Shown piece by piece: positions 39,772 through 48,194 of a stretch of DNA of 64,000 nt; positions within the stretch are counted from its first letter, which is position 1; each line of letters begins with the position of its first letter. The position numbers were made by a program, and so were the translations under genes. The stretch covers positions 2,046,001-2,110,000 of the forward strand of contig NC_013061.1 of assembly GCF_000023825.1 (NCBI RefSeq), read 5' to 3'. This DNA is from Pedobacter heparinus DSM 2366. GTDB lineage: Bacteria; Bacteroidota; Bacteroidia; Sphingobacteriales; Sphingobacteriaceae. The notes beneath the pieces were generated by a model, which was not told the origin of the DNA, searched no databases, and saw only the letters and a program-made list of their open reading frames with translations.

Positions 39772-41511
39772 ATGGAAAACTTAGAAAGTATTGCAAAAGA
39801 ACTAAAGGCGGAGATTGGCCAATATGATCCAGATTTATTTGCCAGCCGAATTGTATCGATCATTCATGGATTGACACATCCCTGGAATCAGTCAGTTATT
39901 AAAGAGTTAGTTTCTCCTTTACGGCAGTTACTTTATCTGCTCAATTTAAATTTGACATCTCCAGTTATAAAAGAATACAAAGAAGTTTTTTTTGAAGGTT
40001 CAGACTGGGTTCATTTGGTAGAATTACTAAAGAAAATGGAAATTATTCATCAGAATGAATACGGCGAGTTGAAGCCATTTGCAGATGACTTGTTTAATGA
40101 TCTAAGTGAGGATGAAGTTTTGCGGCGAAGACTGATAGGTGTATCAACGTATAACGCTTTCTTTCATCAAGGGCCCCTTCATTTTGAAGAGCAATTAATT
40201 GAGAAAATATCAGAGATATTTAAAAACTTCAACTCTGAACTGAAGGTAAATTTTGGATGGGATGCCGTAGATTTCCTGTCTTTATATGACTGTCTGGATA
40301 ATTTGCGTCAAGAAAAGGAAGACAATGCTTTTATGAAAAAACCTCAAAGAAAGGAACCGAGTGTAGAGGAGTTCAAACAAAATGTCTCCGATGCCTTGAA
40401 AAATGGCAAATCCTTTCAAGAGGCTATGATGGAAGCCGCGCCTTTTGACACTTCAATTTTTGAATATCAAAGTAATCCATCCAGTGTTAATATATTTTAT
40501 AAAGGGGATTTGAAAGATTTTTCAGAAGTTCTGTCAGAAGCTTTACTTGCGAATTTTACAGTCAGGAGAACAGAAATGGAATCATTCCAATTTTTTAGCC
40601 AGCCAAACCAAATTCTCAAAAAACCCATTTACGAATTAAATAATGGCGGCTATTTAATAGTAGATTATAGGCTTTTACTTAGTGCCATATTTTCGTTCTT
40701 ACAGCAGAAATGTTCGGAAATAATTAAAAAACCCAATAGATTAACAAGCGCAAAAGATAAATACTTGGAGAAGAAGGTGACCGAAGTGTTTACTGATTTT
40801 TATAAAAAAGATCAAAAAGCTATGATATTTTCGTCATACTATCTGGACGGCAACGAACGTGATCTCCTAGTTTTATCAAAAGATACTGCCTTGATTATTG
40901 AGGCCAAAGCTGGAAACGTTCGGGAACCAATGTTTGATCCAGATAAAGCCTACGATAAAATATGGTCTGATTTTAAGGAAACAATCGACTACGGCTATGA
41001 ACAGGCGTTTTCCGTGAAGGAAAAATTCCTGGAAAAACAAGTCTTTGATATTACCGATGAAAAAAAGAAGGTTTTACATTCGATTGATCCGGGTATATAT
41101 ATAAATATTTTTTCAATAATAATAACATATAATAAGTTTGGGCATGCTCAAAACGACTTATGGCTTATGTTAGATTTATTTGATGAAGATGAGGAATATC
41201 CTTGGTCCGTGTGTGTTGATGACTTAGATATTTTTCTTTTGGCAATGAAAAAAATGAATTTCTCTTTAATTGATTTTAATCGATTTTTGAAACTCAGGTC
41301 ACAGCTACATGGCAATCTTGTTGTAAATGATGAAGGCCGTGTAATGGGACATTTTTTAACAAATAAAAGGTTTCAACTGAATAAGGGTACTTATAGATTT
41401 CCTGCAAGCGACGACATAATTTTTGATAAACTTTACAGCACGGGCCTCGGTTTCAAAAACGAAAGACGATTAACAATGAAGCAGGACCCTCGTATTAGAA
41501 AATTATATTAA
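39772..41511 (+). CDS. Putative PD-(D/E)XK nuclease of unknown family, partner of DUF4209 protein
   Basis: 579 residues, no named family. A nuclease centre is visible around residue 360: D-x10-E-A-K in NERDLLVLSKDTALIIEAKAGNVREP, with DGNERDLL as the catalytic Asp region and EAK as the metal site, as in restriction-endonuclease-like folds. The N-terminal 350 residues are helical. The final part (ERRLTMKQDPRIRKLY) is basic. The 40-base gap and same direction as the DUF4209 gene indicate a two-gene unit. A defence role is likely by context but not shown. Confidence 0.7.
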   Translation: MENLESIAKELKAEIGQYDPDLFASRIVSIIHGLTHPWNQSVIKELVSPLRQLLYLLNLNLTSPVIKEYKEVFFEGSDWVHLVELLKKMEIIHQNEYGELKPFADDLFNDLSEDEVLRRRLIGVSTYNAFFHQGPLHFEEQLIEKISEIFKNFNSELKVNFGWDAVDFLSLYDCLDNLRQEKEDNAFMKKPQRKEPSVEEFKQNVSDALKNGKSFQEAMMEAAPFDTSIFEYQSNPSSVNIFYKGDLKDFSEVLSEALLANFTVRRTEMESFQFFSQPNQILKKPIYELNNGGYLIVDYRLLLSAIFSFLQQKCSEIIKKPNRLTSAKDKYLEKKVTEVFTDFYKKDQKAMIFSSYYLDGNERDLLVLSKDTALIIEAKAGNVREPMFDPDKAYDKIWSDFKETIDYGYEQAFSVKEKFLEKQVFDITDEKKKVLHSIDPGIYINIFSIIITYNKFGHAQNDLWLMLDLFDEDEEYPWSVCVDDLDIFLLAMKKMNFSLIDFNRFLKLRSQLHGNLVVNDEGRVMGHFLTNKRFQLNKGTYRFPASDDIIFDKLYSTGLGFKNERRLTMKQDPRIRKLY

Positions 41512-41548
41512 TTAATTACATGACTTAATTGCTGGCCAATATCCGAGG

Positions 41549-41959
41549 TTAATCAAACCTAAAATAAACCGATCTATGATTTTCTAACGGAATTATTTCC
41601 GGGAAATAGATTTGTCCTGTTGCTGCATTGAGCATCTGGATTATATACTTAGATAAAGTATTGTAGATAAGTTTTTCGATATTTTTGTCTTTGTCCCTTT
41701 CGCCTACCGGGCGCAAGCGCATCGATTCTTGGGTTGCATCTCTTTCCTTAAGGACCATTCCGCCCTCATTTATCATGTTATTAATCTCTAAGATTTCTTT
41801 AATTGTTGAAAATTGTAAATACTCCACTCTACTTCCGTGTGCGTCAGTGCCCTTTATAATTTTTAAATAGGGTTCCTTATTATCAATATCAATTGATGTT
41901 GTTATCGACATGCCGTTTTTTAAGCAATAGGCTTCTAACAGAGTAATATTAATATCCAT
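41549..41959 (-). CDS. Hypothetical protein (136 aa)
   Basis: Not recognised. A strand-rich N-terminal half (SITTSIDIDNKEPYLKIIKG) is followed by a helical middle (STIKEILEINNMINEGGMVLKERDATQESMRLRPVGERDKDKN) and a basic/polar end. No signal peptide. Leftward, convergent with the nuclease-like gene (38 bases apart). It could be an independent small cargo gene; no link to the neighbours is evident. Confidence 0.5.
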   Translation of the reverse strand: MDINITLLEAYCLKNGMSITTSIDIDNKEPYLKIIKGTDAHGSRVEYLQFSTIKEILEINNMINEGGMVLKERDATQESMRLRPVGERDKDKNIEKLIYNTLSKYIIQMLNAATGQIYFPEIIPLENHRSVYFRFD

Positions 41960-42147
41960 AATGTAAAAATACGAAAGCAGTCGCAGGTCTTCTCAAAGAA
42001 TTATTAACATCCGCATACCATTAGATCACAATAGGCTTAGATTCATTTAGTCAGCGGTTAAATGTCTGCTTAGTGTCTTTGAACGAAGCAACCAAATGGT
42101 ACTGCCTTTTCTGGTGTAATGTTCTTTTCGGTTGATTCCGAACAAAA

Positions 42148-42165
42148 GCATCTTTTTAAAGATGC
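42148..42165 (-). terminator. Hairpin terminator for leftward transcription of the Argonaute operon
   Basis: GCATCTTT/AAAGATGC, 8-bp stem with a two-base loop. On the minus strand it is followed by TTTTGTT. It lies about 440 bases past the SIR2 stop, so a leftward pAgo-SIR2 transcript would run antisense through the beta-flower gene before ending here. Confidence 0.5.
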
Positions 42166-42242
42166 AATTATTGAAAATTAGGCTTTTTAAGGGAGTAATA
42201 TGAGGAGTACCTGTCAAATAAATCTATTATCTTTATTAAACT

Positions 42243-42602
42243 ATGACAACTTTATATAATCAACAAGGAAGGGCGATTGCATATATCAGCGATGATAATG
42301 GTTCAATTTACCTTTATAACGGAAAGCCTGTTGCATGGTTAAGCGACGATAATGTTTATGCTTATAATGGTAGATATTTGGGATGGATTTATAACGACTG
42401 GTTTTATGACAGAAATGGGAGGCCCAAGTTCTTTACTGAAAATTCTACAGGTGGTCCAGCGCGACCTGCCAGGGCAGCAAGACCAGCAAGAAGTGCAAGA
42501 ACCGCCAGACCTGCCAGGTCAGCAAGGGAAGCGCGTCCGGCAAAACCTGCAAGATCATTAACTTGGTCAATTTTGCCAGACGAAGAATATTTTTCTCAAT
42601 AA
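42243..42602 (+). CDS. 4-fold beta flower domain protein with Arg/Pro/Ala-rich tail (119 aa)
   Basis: Residues 1-58 contain four short repeats of the form YNQQGRAIAYI, LYNGKPVAWL, AYNGRYLGWIY, FYDRNGRPKFF, the pattern of the 4-fold beta flower family. Residues about 70-105 are a run of [A/S]-R-P-A-R units, strongly basic, which could bind nucleic acid. The end is SLTWSILPDEEYFSQ. It is convergent with the SIR2 gene, whose stop is one base away, and is antisense to the expected pAgo-operon readthrough. No function is known. Confidence 0.7.
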   Translation: MTTLYNQQGRAIAYISDDNGSIYLYNGKPVAWLSDDNVYAYNGRYLGWIYNDWFYDRNGRPKFFTENSTGGPARPARAARPARSARTARPARSAREARPAKPARSLTWSILPDEEYFSQ

Positions 42603-42603
42603 T

Positions 42604-43683
42604 TTAGGGTAAGACATTCTCATTATCATCATCTGGAAACAATGACGAAAAATATTCCAGATTTAAACAATTATTGAAAAACTCTTGGGCAGAGCAATTT
42701 TGAACAGTTATGTTCTCAGAATTTATTTTTAGCAAGGCACTTAAATTCTTTATATAAGAGTCCTGATCAAAACTGTCACATTCGTAAACGTTAACTAAAA
42801 TCCTCTTGTTAGGATCAAGTTCGATTGCGCTTGATAAATTATCATTGATATGCTGATCATAAAATCCATAACCACTTATAACAATAAGTTCAGACCTTAT
42901 GCACGCCTCACGAAATGCATAGAAATAGAATAAATATGGATCATACGATTGTAGTTTGTTTTGCACACCAAAAATGATTTCCATATTTAAAGGATTTATT
43001 GAAGAAATAGAATCCGAATAGGTCAGCCTGTTTTGAGTGTTTCTTTTCCAATCCAAAGAGCCATGTAATTTATAAAGGAAATAGCTTATCTCTTGCTCTT
43101 GAGAAGGCTCATATCTTCGATAGTCCCAAATTTTATCCTCTCCAAAACCCCGTTCAATATTTTCCATTCCGAGATTTTCTTCAACACACATATCATAATT
43201 TAATGAGAAGATACGCAATGGCATAGTATATCCTGTTTCTTTTAACTTCTTATAATAAGCGCTTTTTCTTTTAAAGTCATCGGGGCTAAGCCATGTATTC
43301 TTTAACTTACTTAAAATTTCCTCTTTAAATTTCACTGCCAATTCAAGTTTGTGACCCGCTACAACAAGTAATTCCTTTTCCCAACTGCCAATAAAAGGGT
43401 AAACATCAACTTTTTTTTCCGAGATATTGATGATAACATTTAGCAATCCTACTAAATTCTCTATATTGAACATTATCGATTTTGAATCGACACCTTTGAT
43501 TCTCTCCAAATGATAGTGGGAACTTTGTATATAGTTGTATAAATCTTTAAAACTTGACCATTCTCCTTTCAATAGGGATTCAATGTCTGTTATCATTTGG
43601 GTAGAATTACGCATACCTGCGTCACAGCTCGCCCCGGCACCCAATAGGATTATAATTTTGTCCTCTCCGAATTGCTTATTCAT
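42604..43683 (-). CDS. SIR2-domain protein, putative NADase effector of the Argonaute system
   Basis: 359 residues. The Rossmann nucleotide motif LLGAGASCDAG (about 14-24), the FSLNYD element (about 165-170) and the catalytic-His sequence LYKLHGSLDW (about 204-213) are all present, so activity is plausible. No APAZ domain is fused, unlike the SIR2-APAZ effectors of short pAgos. The start codon follows the Argonaute stop by one base (TAATATG), so translation is coupled. In characterised systems such SIR2 proteins deplete NAD+ when the Argonaute senses invader nucleic acid. Convergent with the beta-flower gene. Confidence 0.88.
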   Translation of the reverse strand: MNKQFGEDKIIILLGAGASCDAGMRNSTQMITDIESLLKGEWSSFKDLYNYIQSSHYHLERIKGVDSKSIMFNIENLVGLLNVIINISEKKVDVYPFIGSWEKELLVVAGHKLELAVKFKEEILSKLKNTWLSPDDFKRKSAYYKKLKETGYTMPLRIFSLNYDMCVEENLGMENIERGFGEDKIWDYRRYEPSQEQEISYFLYKLHGSLDWKRNTQNRLTYSDSISSINPLNMEIIFGVQNKLQSYDPYLFYFYAFREACIRSELIVISGYGFYDQHINDNLSSAIELDPNKRILVNVYECDSFDQDSYIKNLSALLKINSENITVQNCSAQEFFNNCLNLEYFSSLFPDDDNENVLP

Positions 43684-43684
43684 A

Positions 43685-45565
43685 TTACAAGAACCAAGGT
43701 TTTAAATTGTTTATATCGATGTGGCTTAATTCATATTGTCTGAACTTACCGATAAATTCAGAAATTCGTTGGCAATAAAAGACAGACACGGGCAACTGTT
43801 TTGCCTTAAATCCACGCCAATTCGCACCGGATAAATTGATACAGTCTTGAAGCAAGGACTCTTTATAGTCAATATCTTGAAAGAATTGGGGGTTATTTGT
43901 GTACCAGAATTTTATTGAAAGAGGGTTGCCAAACCTCTTGGTGATTTTAGGATTGGATGGCTGAATACCCTCAAACCACACAAGGTATTCTTGGCTAGAC
44001 AACTTAAGAAATGTGCTCTCAAAGGGCACCAATCCATTGTTTGATGCATCAAATCCAAAAAAATCTGTTTTATCGTTAATCACCAAAACTGATAACTCTA
44101 TATTGTGGTCGATCAGTTTAACAACCTTATCTAATACCTTATCTTTACTTAATCTGAAAGGCGTATGAACTGCTATCTTTTTATACTTACCATTATTTAT
44201 AATACCAGCAATATTGTTTACAAGTTGCGTATAATAAGAATCATCCGTAGCTACCCCTTCACTCAGAACCTGTAGATCCTTAAATATGCCACTAGAATCA
44301 GTTAGCACGGAGTACGTAATGTTTTTCTCAACCTTATTTCCGTCCTCTGTAATCTCAATATTATATGATTGACCAATTCCAATAATAAGATATTCAGTAG
44401 TAGCTGGTTTCATTTTCCAGGGAATGCCGCCAGCTTTAGCAAACATTTGCAATGCGATATTTCCCAATGAAAACTTTAGCGCATTATCATTGATAATCAA
44501 ATCCTTGGTTACAACCTGACAAGGTATGCCCTCATTTGTGAAACGATGTTTTAGAGAAAAATATAATTTATCATCACTTTCTTCCTTTTTAGAATTTGTT
44601 ATTATTACAGGTAAAACGTTATTTACTTCAGCCTTTATATCCTCAACTACTTTTGAAATATTAGGCTCGTTATAATCGTCTAAGGCGAATCCTTTTATAT
44701 GGTCATTGGTAAAAGGTATTTTGAAGAATTTTTGAATTCCGCTAAAAGTATTTGGATGTGATTCACCTCTTAGGCCCTTTAGTAAATTCACAGCTATGCC
44801 ACGATCTGATTTTCGATATATAAAATAAAATGTGGTTTCTTTTGATACAGGTTGTAAAGGAGCGTATTTAGATAAGCCAAAATATGAACTATTATCAATC
44901 CTGTTGTCCTTAAACATGTATTGTTTAGCATCTAACAGGTATGATTCAACTGGAAATAGGGAACTATTGATCGCATTATTTAAATTTAAATTTATGCCTG
45001 GTAAAATGTTTTTTATGAAAGTCGTTATATGATTATACTTAAAGAGATAAAAATCCAGATTGCTTAACCCACGAGCATTTAAGGAGCCGCTTGCAATTTG
45101 AATATCTCTATCAACTTTATATCCGCCACTTAATACATTTTGGCTTACAATAAATTGGAATCCAATTAATAGACCCCATACCTGTTTGCTCTTTAGAAAA
45201 TAAGGCTCCACCCAAACGCACTTTCTGCCTTTTGGGTGTGGTTCTATTTCAAAATGGATGCGGCGATTATATTCTTTTTCCGGATGTAATATAAACCTAC
45301 CGTTAACCTGATTCGAGGCATCTATTATTTTTTCGTAGAGTTTTTTAGAAACCAATCCAACGTTCAGATACGACGGTAGTGTAAAAGAGGTATAACCTTC
45401 CAATGCTGTATCAGAAATTTCATATTTAACATTTCTTCCATCAACCTCGAAATCATAATAACTAAATCCGTCCTTAAAAACTCCAGCTTCTGCCTCTTTT
45501 CTAAATACAGTAGTGCCGAAATCCTGATTTTCGAATTTCAAAAAATTAAGTAGAATATTCCTCAT
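43685..45565 (-). CDS. Prokaryotic Argonaute (PIWI domain), catalytically inactive
   Basis: 626 residues from the ATG at 45565. The MID-like region (about 300-355) contains GIPCQVVTKDLI. The PIWI domain (about 375-626) is recognised by LGNIALQMFAKAGGIPWKM, LIIGIGQSYNIE, KIAVHTPFRLSKDK and the closing NLSGANWRGFKAKQLPVSVFYCQRISEFIGKF. The catalytic tetrad is lost: the first Asp is Gly in IIGIGQS (about 395), the third is Pro in VHTPF (about 467). The length suggests a long-B-type pAgo with reduced PAZ, as no APAZ partner exists. Probably guide-dependent sensing that triggers the coupled SIR2 protein. Confidence 0.85.
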   Translation of the reverse strand: MRNILLNFLKFENQDFGTTVFRKEAEAGVFKDGFSYYDFEVDGRNVKYEISDTALEGYTSFTLPSYLNVGLVSKKLYEKIIDASNQVNGRFILHPEKEYNRRIHFEIEPHPKGRKCVWVEPYFLKSKQVWGLLIGFQFIVSQNVLSGGYKVDRDIQIASGSLNARGLSNLDFYLFKYNHITTFIKNILPGINLNLNNAINSSLFPVESYLLDAKQYMFKDNRIDNSSYFGLSKYAPLQPVSKETTFYFIYRKSDRGIAVNLLKGLRGESHPNTFSGIQKFFKIPFTNDHIKGFALDDYNEPNISKVVEDIKAEVNNVLPVIITNSKKEESDDKLYFSLKHRFTNEGIPCQVVTKDLIINDNALKFSLGNIALQMFAKAGGIPWKMKPATTEYLIIGIGQSYNIEITEDGNKVEKNITYSVLTDSSGIFKDLQVLSEGVATDDSYYTQLVNNIAGIINNGKYKKIAVHTPFRLSKDKVLDKVVKLIDHNIELSVLVINDKTDFFGFDASNNGLVPFESTFLKLSSQEYLVWFEGIQPSNPKITKRFGNPLSIKFWYTNNPQFFQDIDYKESLLQDCINLSGANWRGFKAKQLPVSVFYCQRISEFIGKFRQYELSHIDINNLKPWFL

Positions 45566-45705
45566 CAATTTATAGTTGGCTTTAAGAGATCATTCATTAG
45601 GGCCTAATATAATCTTAATTTTCAAATAAGTTTTTACGGGAATCCGGATGAAAATAAGTGGGCATTTAGTTTTGGCGAGAAGAGATCAATGCGGTATAGT
45701 TTACT

Positions 45706-45843
45706 TTACGCAATGAAACCGTAACAAATACGTAACGGAGCAAAATTTTGTGGTTTCAAAAATAGTTCGTAAATTGCTTCTGTAAGTCAGAAAAGCACAT
45801 TTTGCCTCATAATAGGGCGGTTAGGCTAGAAGACTCATAATCT
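45706..45843. repeat. Right end of the island (attR-like)
   Basis: Starts with TACGCAATGAAACC and the 21-base repeat also found before the integrase, then a stretch aligned to 21888-22012. It ends in the 25-base att-like core at 45819-45843, which matches tRNA-Met 22164-22188 at 22 positions. The tRNA is not restored here; downstream sequence is unrelated. 45569-45705 contains no gene. Confidence 0.65.
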
Positions 45844-45935
45844 TCTACTCGTTAAGTTGGTCATATTTTTACTTTAACGTTTGGCAATATTGGTTCATAT
45901 TTTCAAGATCAGCGATAATATTCTATGTTTCTTTT

Positions 45936-45971
45936 ATGAAGAAGAAAGCGTTTATATTAAAAATTACATAA
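45936..45971 (+). other. Possible 11-codon leader ORF before a strong terminator
   Basis: ATG at 45936 opens MKKKAFILKIT, stopping at 45969-45971, followed by a 13-bp terminator hairpin. The arrangement echoes the leader and terminator at 24082-24173. There is no good SD sequence. Support is positional only. Confidence 0.25.
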
Positions 45972-46013
45972 GCCTGCATTAGTCATTGCCGGATGAAATT
46001 TATTTTCTTTTAA

Positions 46014-46048
46014 AAACAGGCTTTGAACATTACTCAAAGCCTGTTTTT
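46014..46048. terminator. Strong bidirectional-type hairpin outside the island
   Basis: AAACAGGCTTTGA (46014-46026) pairs perfectly with TCAAAGCCTGTTT (46034-46046); 13-bp stem, 7-base loop, T-run on the right and A-run on the left. It isolates the sigma-factor locus from upstream transcription. Confidence 0.8.
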
Positions 46049-46159
46049 GCTGGTAAGTTACTGAGTGTCAAAAGTACACCATTTGGTTTATTCCGTTGAA
46101 AATGTATAGAATTGCAGAATAATCATTAAATTTAATAGGGGAATTAAACCATACGGAAA

Positions 46160-46726
46160 ATGAGTGCTTACAGCACATATACCGATCAGGAACTAACTGC
46201 TTTGTTAAAGAGTGGGGATGAGTATGCTTTTACTGAAGTTTATAATCGTTACTGGAGGGTGTTGTATGCGCTGGCCTATAATCGCTTACGGGATACCCAA
46301 TCTGCTGAAGATATTGTACATGATGTGCTGGTAAGTATCTGGAAGAACAGGGCAACTGCTGAGGTGGAACACTTGAACGCTTACCTGGCCCGGGCCACAA
46401 AATATATGGTATTTCATGTAATTAAACGTGCGCAAAAGTTTTCACATGATGAGCATGCAATGGATAATGCGGAATTGGTGATAGACCAGGAAGATATAGA
46501 GGACAGATTGCATTACAAGCGCTTATTGGAAATGGTAAATACTGAAGTTGAAATGTTACCCGAAAAGTGCAGGCTGGTATTTAAGTATAGCAGAGAAGAG
46601 CAACTTTCTGTTAAAGAGATAGCGGAAAAGATGAATGTTTCGACCAGTACTGTAGAAAACCAAATGAACAAAGCTCTGAACATCCTGCGTAAGAATGTAA
46701 AAAACATTCATTTAATACTATTTTAA
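46160..46726 (+). CDS. ECF RNA polymerase sigma factor (FecI-type)
   Basis: 188 residues. Region 2: AFTEVYNRYWRVLYALAYNRLRDTQSAEDIVHDVLVSIWKNR (about 23-64). Region 4: LPEKCRLVFKYSREEQLSVKEIAEKMNVSTSTVENQMNKALNILRK (about 132-177). Paired with the FecR gene 68 bases downstream and a SusC gene with an STN domain, the classical surface-signalled set in Bacteroidota. It is expected to direct transcription of the SusCD genes when FecR is relieved. Confidence 0.95.
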   Translation: MSAYSTYTDQELTALLKSGDEYAFTEVYNRYWRVLYALAYNRLRDTQSAEDIVHDVLVSIWKNRATAEVEHLNAYLARATKYMVFHVIKRAQKFSHDEHAMDNAELVIDQEDIEDRLHYKRLLEMVNTEVEMLPEKCRLVFKYSREEQLSVKEIAEKMNVSTSTVENQMNKALNILRKNVKNIHLILF

Positions 46727-46794
46727 CTTTTTTTTAATATCAGATAGGTGCTGGCCCTGTTTGAATACACTTACTATAAAAGGGACAGAAAAAA

Positions 46795-47952
46795 ATGCAG
46801 TTTTCAGATCAATTTTTAAGGGCTATAAATCGCTACTTCAATGGTACTGCCAGCGAAGCAGAAAAGGATATGATTAACAAATGGTACCATTCGCATGATG
46901 ATGCCACAGTAAACGTTGATGTAAACCAAGCCGATTATGAGCAAATATTAGAAAGCCGGCTGAAACAAAGAATTAAAGAAAGTATAGGTATCCAACCAGT
47001 AAAGCAGAGACGCTTGTGGCCTCGTATAGCATTGGCCGCCGCTGCGGTAGCAGCCATTGTGTTTGGGGTGTTCTTTTTTAAAGCGCCAGGTAAACCTGAA
47101 CCTGGTTCAGGAGCTACAAACTATACAAACGACATTGCCCCGGGTAAAAACACCGCCACCCTTACCCTTGCCAATGGTAAAACCATAGTCCTAAGCGATG
47201 TTAAAACCGGGGTAATTGTTGGTGTGAATAAACTAACCTACAATGATAACACCGTCATCTCGACCGAAGGGAGAGATCTCTCGTCGCTTCGCTCTGTCGA
47301 GATGACGAGTTTAAGCACCCCACGTGGCGGCACCTACCAAATCACTTTACCCGATGGCAGCCGAGCTTGGCTTAACGCCGACACAAAAATTTCTTTCCCG
47401 TCACAATTTATTGGTAAGGAACGCAAAATTTTGATAATAAATGGAGAGGTGTATTTTGAGGTGGCTAAAAATAAGGAGAAACCTTTTATAGTAGTAGCAG
47501 ATCAACAAGAAGTAGAGGTACTGGGTACACATTTTAACATTAATGCCTATAAAGATGAAGGCAGCACTAAAACCACTTTGTTAGAAGGGAGTGTGAAAGT
47601 ATCCTTACTTAGTGGGAAGCGTAGCGATGAGGGAACAGTAATATTAAAACCTAACCAACAATCCCTTGTCACGGGTAGCCAGGGGATAGCTGTAAAGGAA
47701 GTAGACGCTGCCGAAGCCATAAGCTGGAAGAACGGCAAGTTTAGCTTTGAACGTGAAGAGATGAGTAGCATTATGCGCAAGGTAGCACGATGGTACAATG
47801 TAGATGTAGTTTTTCAGGAGCCACTACAGGAAGTAAAGTTAACGGGAAGTATATCCAGGTTTGAGAAAGTGTCTAAACTATTGGAAATGCTGGAAAACAC
47901 AAAAGAAGTACGTTTTAAAATAGAGGGGCATAAAGTGTACGTAACTAAATAA
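46795..47952 (+). CDS. FecR-family anti-sigma / signal transducer
   Basis: 385 residues. Cytoplasmic N-terminus, one membrane helix (RLWPRIALAAAAVAAIVFGVFFF, about 74-96), periplasmic FecR domain (GGTYQITLPDGSRAWLNADTKISFPSQF...RKILIINGEVYFEVAKNKEKPFIVVADQQEVEVLGTHFNI) and a C-terminal DUF4974-like part (FEREEMSSIMRKVARWYNVDVVF). Just before the FecR domain a chromosomal palindromic repeat is inserted in frame (47253-47307), adding about 18 residues (STEGRDLSSLRSVEMTS). It is the partner of the ECF sigma factor. Confidence 0.93.
   Translation: MQFSDQFLRAINRYFNGTASEAEKDMINKWYHSHDDATVNVDVNQADYEQILESRLKQRIKESIGIQPVKQRRLWPRIALAAAAVAAIVFGVFFFKAPGKPEPGSGATNYTNDIAPGKNTATLTLANGKTIVLSDVKTGVIVGVNKLTYNDNTVISTEGRDLSSLRSVEMTSLSTPRGGTYQITLPDGSRAWLNADTKISFPSQFIGKERKILIINGEVYFEVAKNKEKPFIVVADQQEVEVLGTHFNINAYKDEGSTKTTLLEGSVKVSLLSGKRSDEGTVILKPNQQSLVTGSQGIAVKEVDAAEAISWKNGKFSFEREEMSSIMRKVARWYNVDVVFQEPLQEVKLTGSISRFEKVSKLLEMLENTKEVRFKIEGHKVYVTK
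47253..47307. repeat. Palindromic chromosomal repeat embedded in the FecR gene
   Basis: CGTCATCTCGAC (47253-47264) is the exact reverse complement of GTCGAGATGACG (47296-47307). The interior GAAGGGAGAGATCTCTC...GCTTCGCTC resembles the intergenic repeat at 53068-53149. Such elements are normally intergenic in Sphingobacteriaceae; here the copy is translated. Confidence 0.8.
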
Positions 47953-48194
47953 TGGATCATCAGGGCTTAACCAACCCTATTACATATCAACTAATTAAAA
48001 ACCTAACCAACAAGAACCAATGAACAGATACTTACAAAAGAAAGAATAAGCTTATAACAAGAGGGTGGCCAATAAAAACAAAGCCGAATAATGCTTCTAA
48101 CACTATCCGGCAGTAGTTTGAGTCAACCAGTCCCCAAGGGGACAAAACAATTTTTGCGAACCGTTTTACTATCAACTCAAACCTTATCAAAGAT

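Noticed and set aside
42352..42561. Second frame through the beta-flower gene repeats.
   Set aside because: The repeats give open reading in more than one frame; only the frame with the beta-flower motifs has a matching domain.
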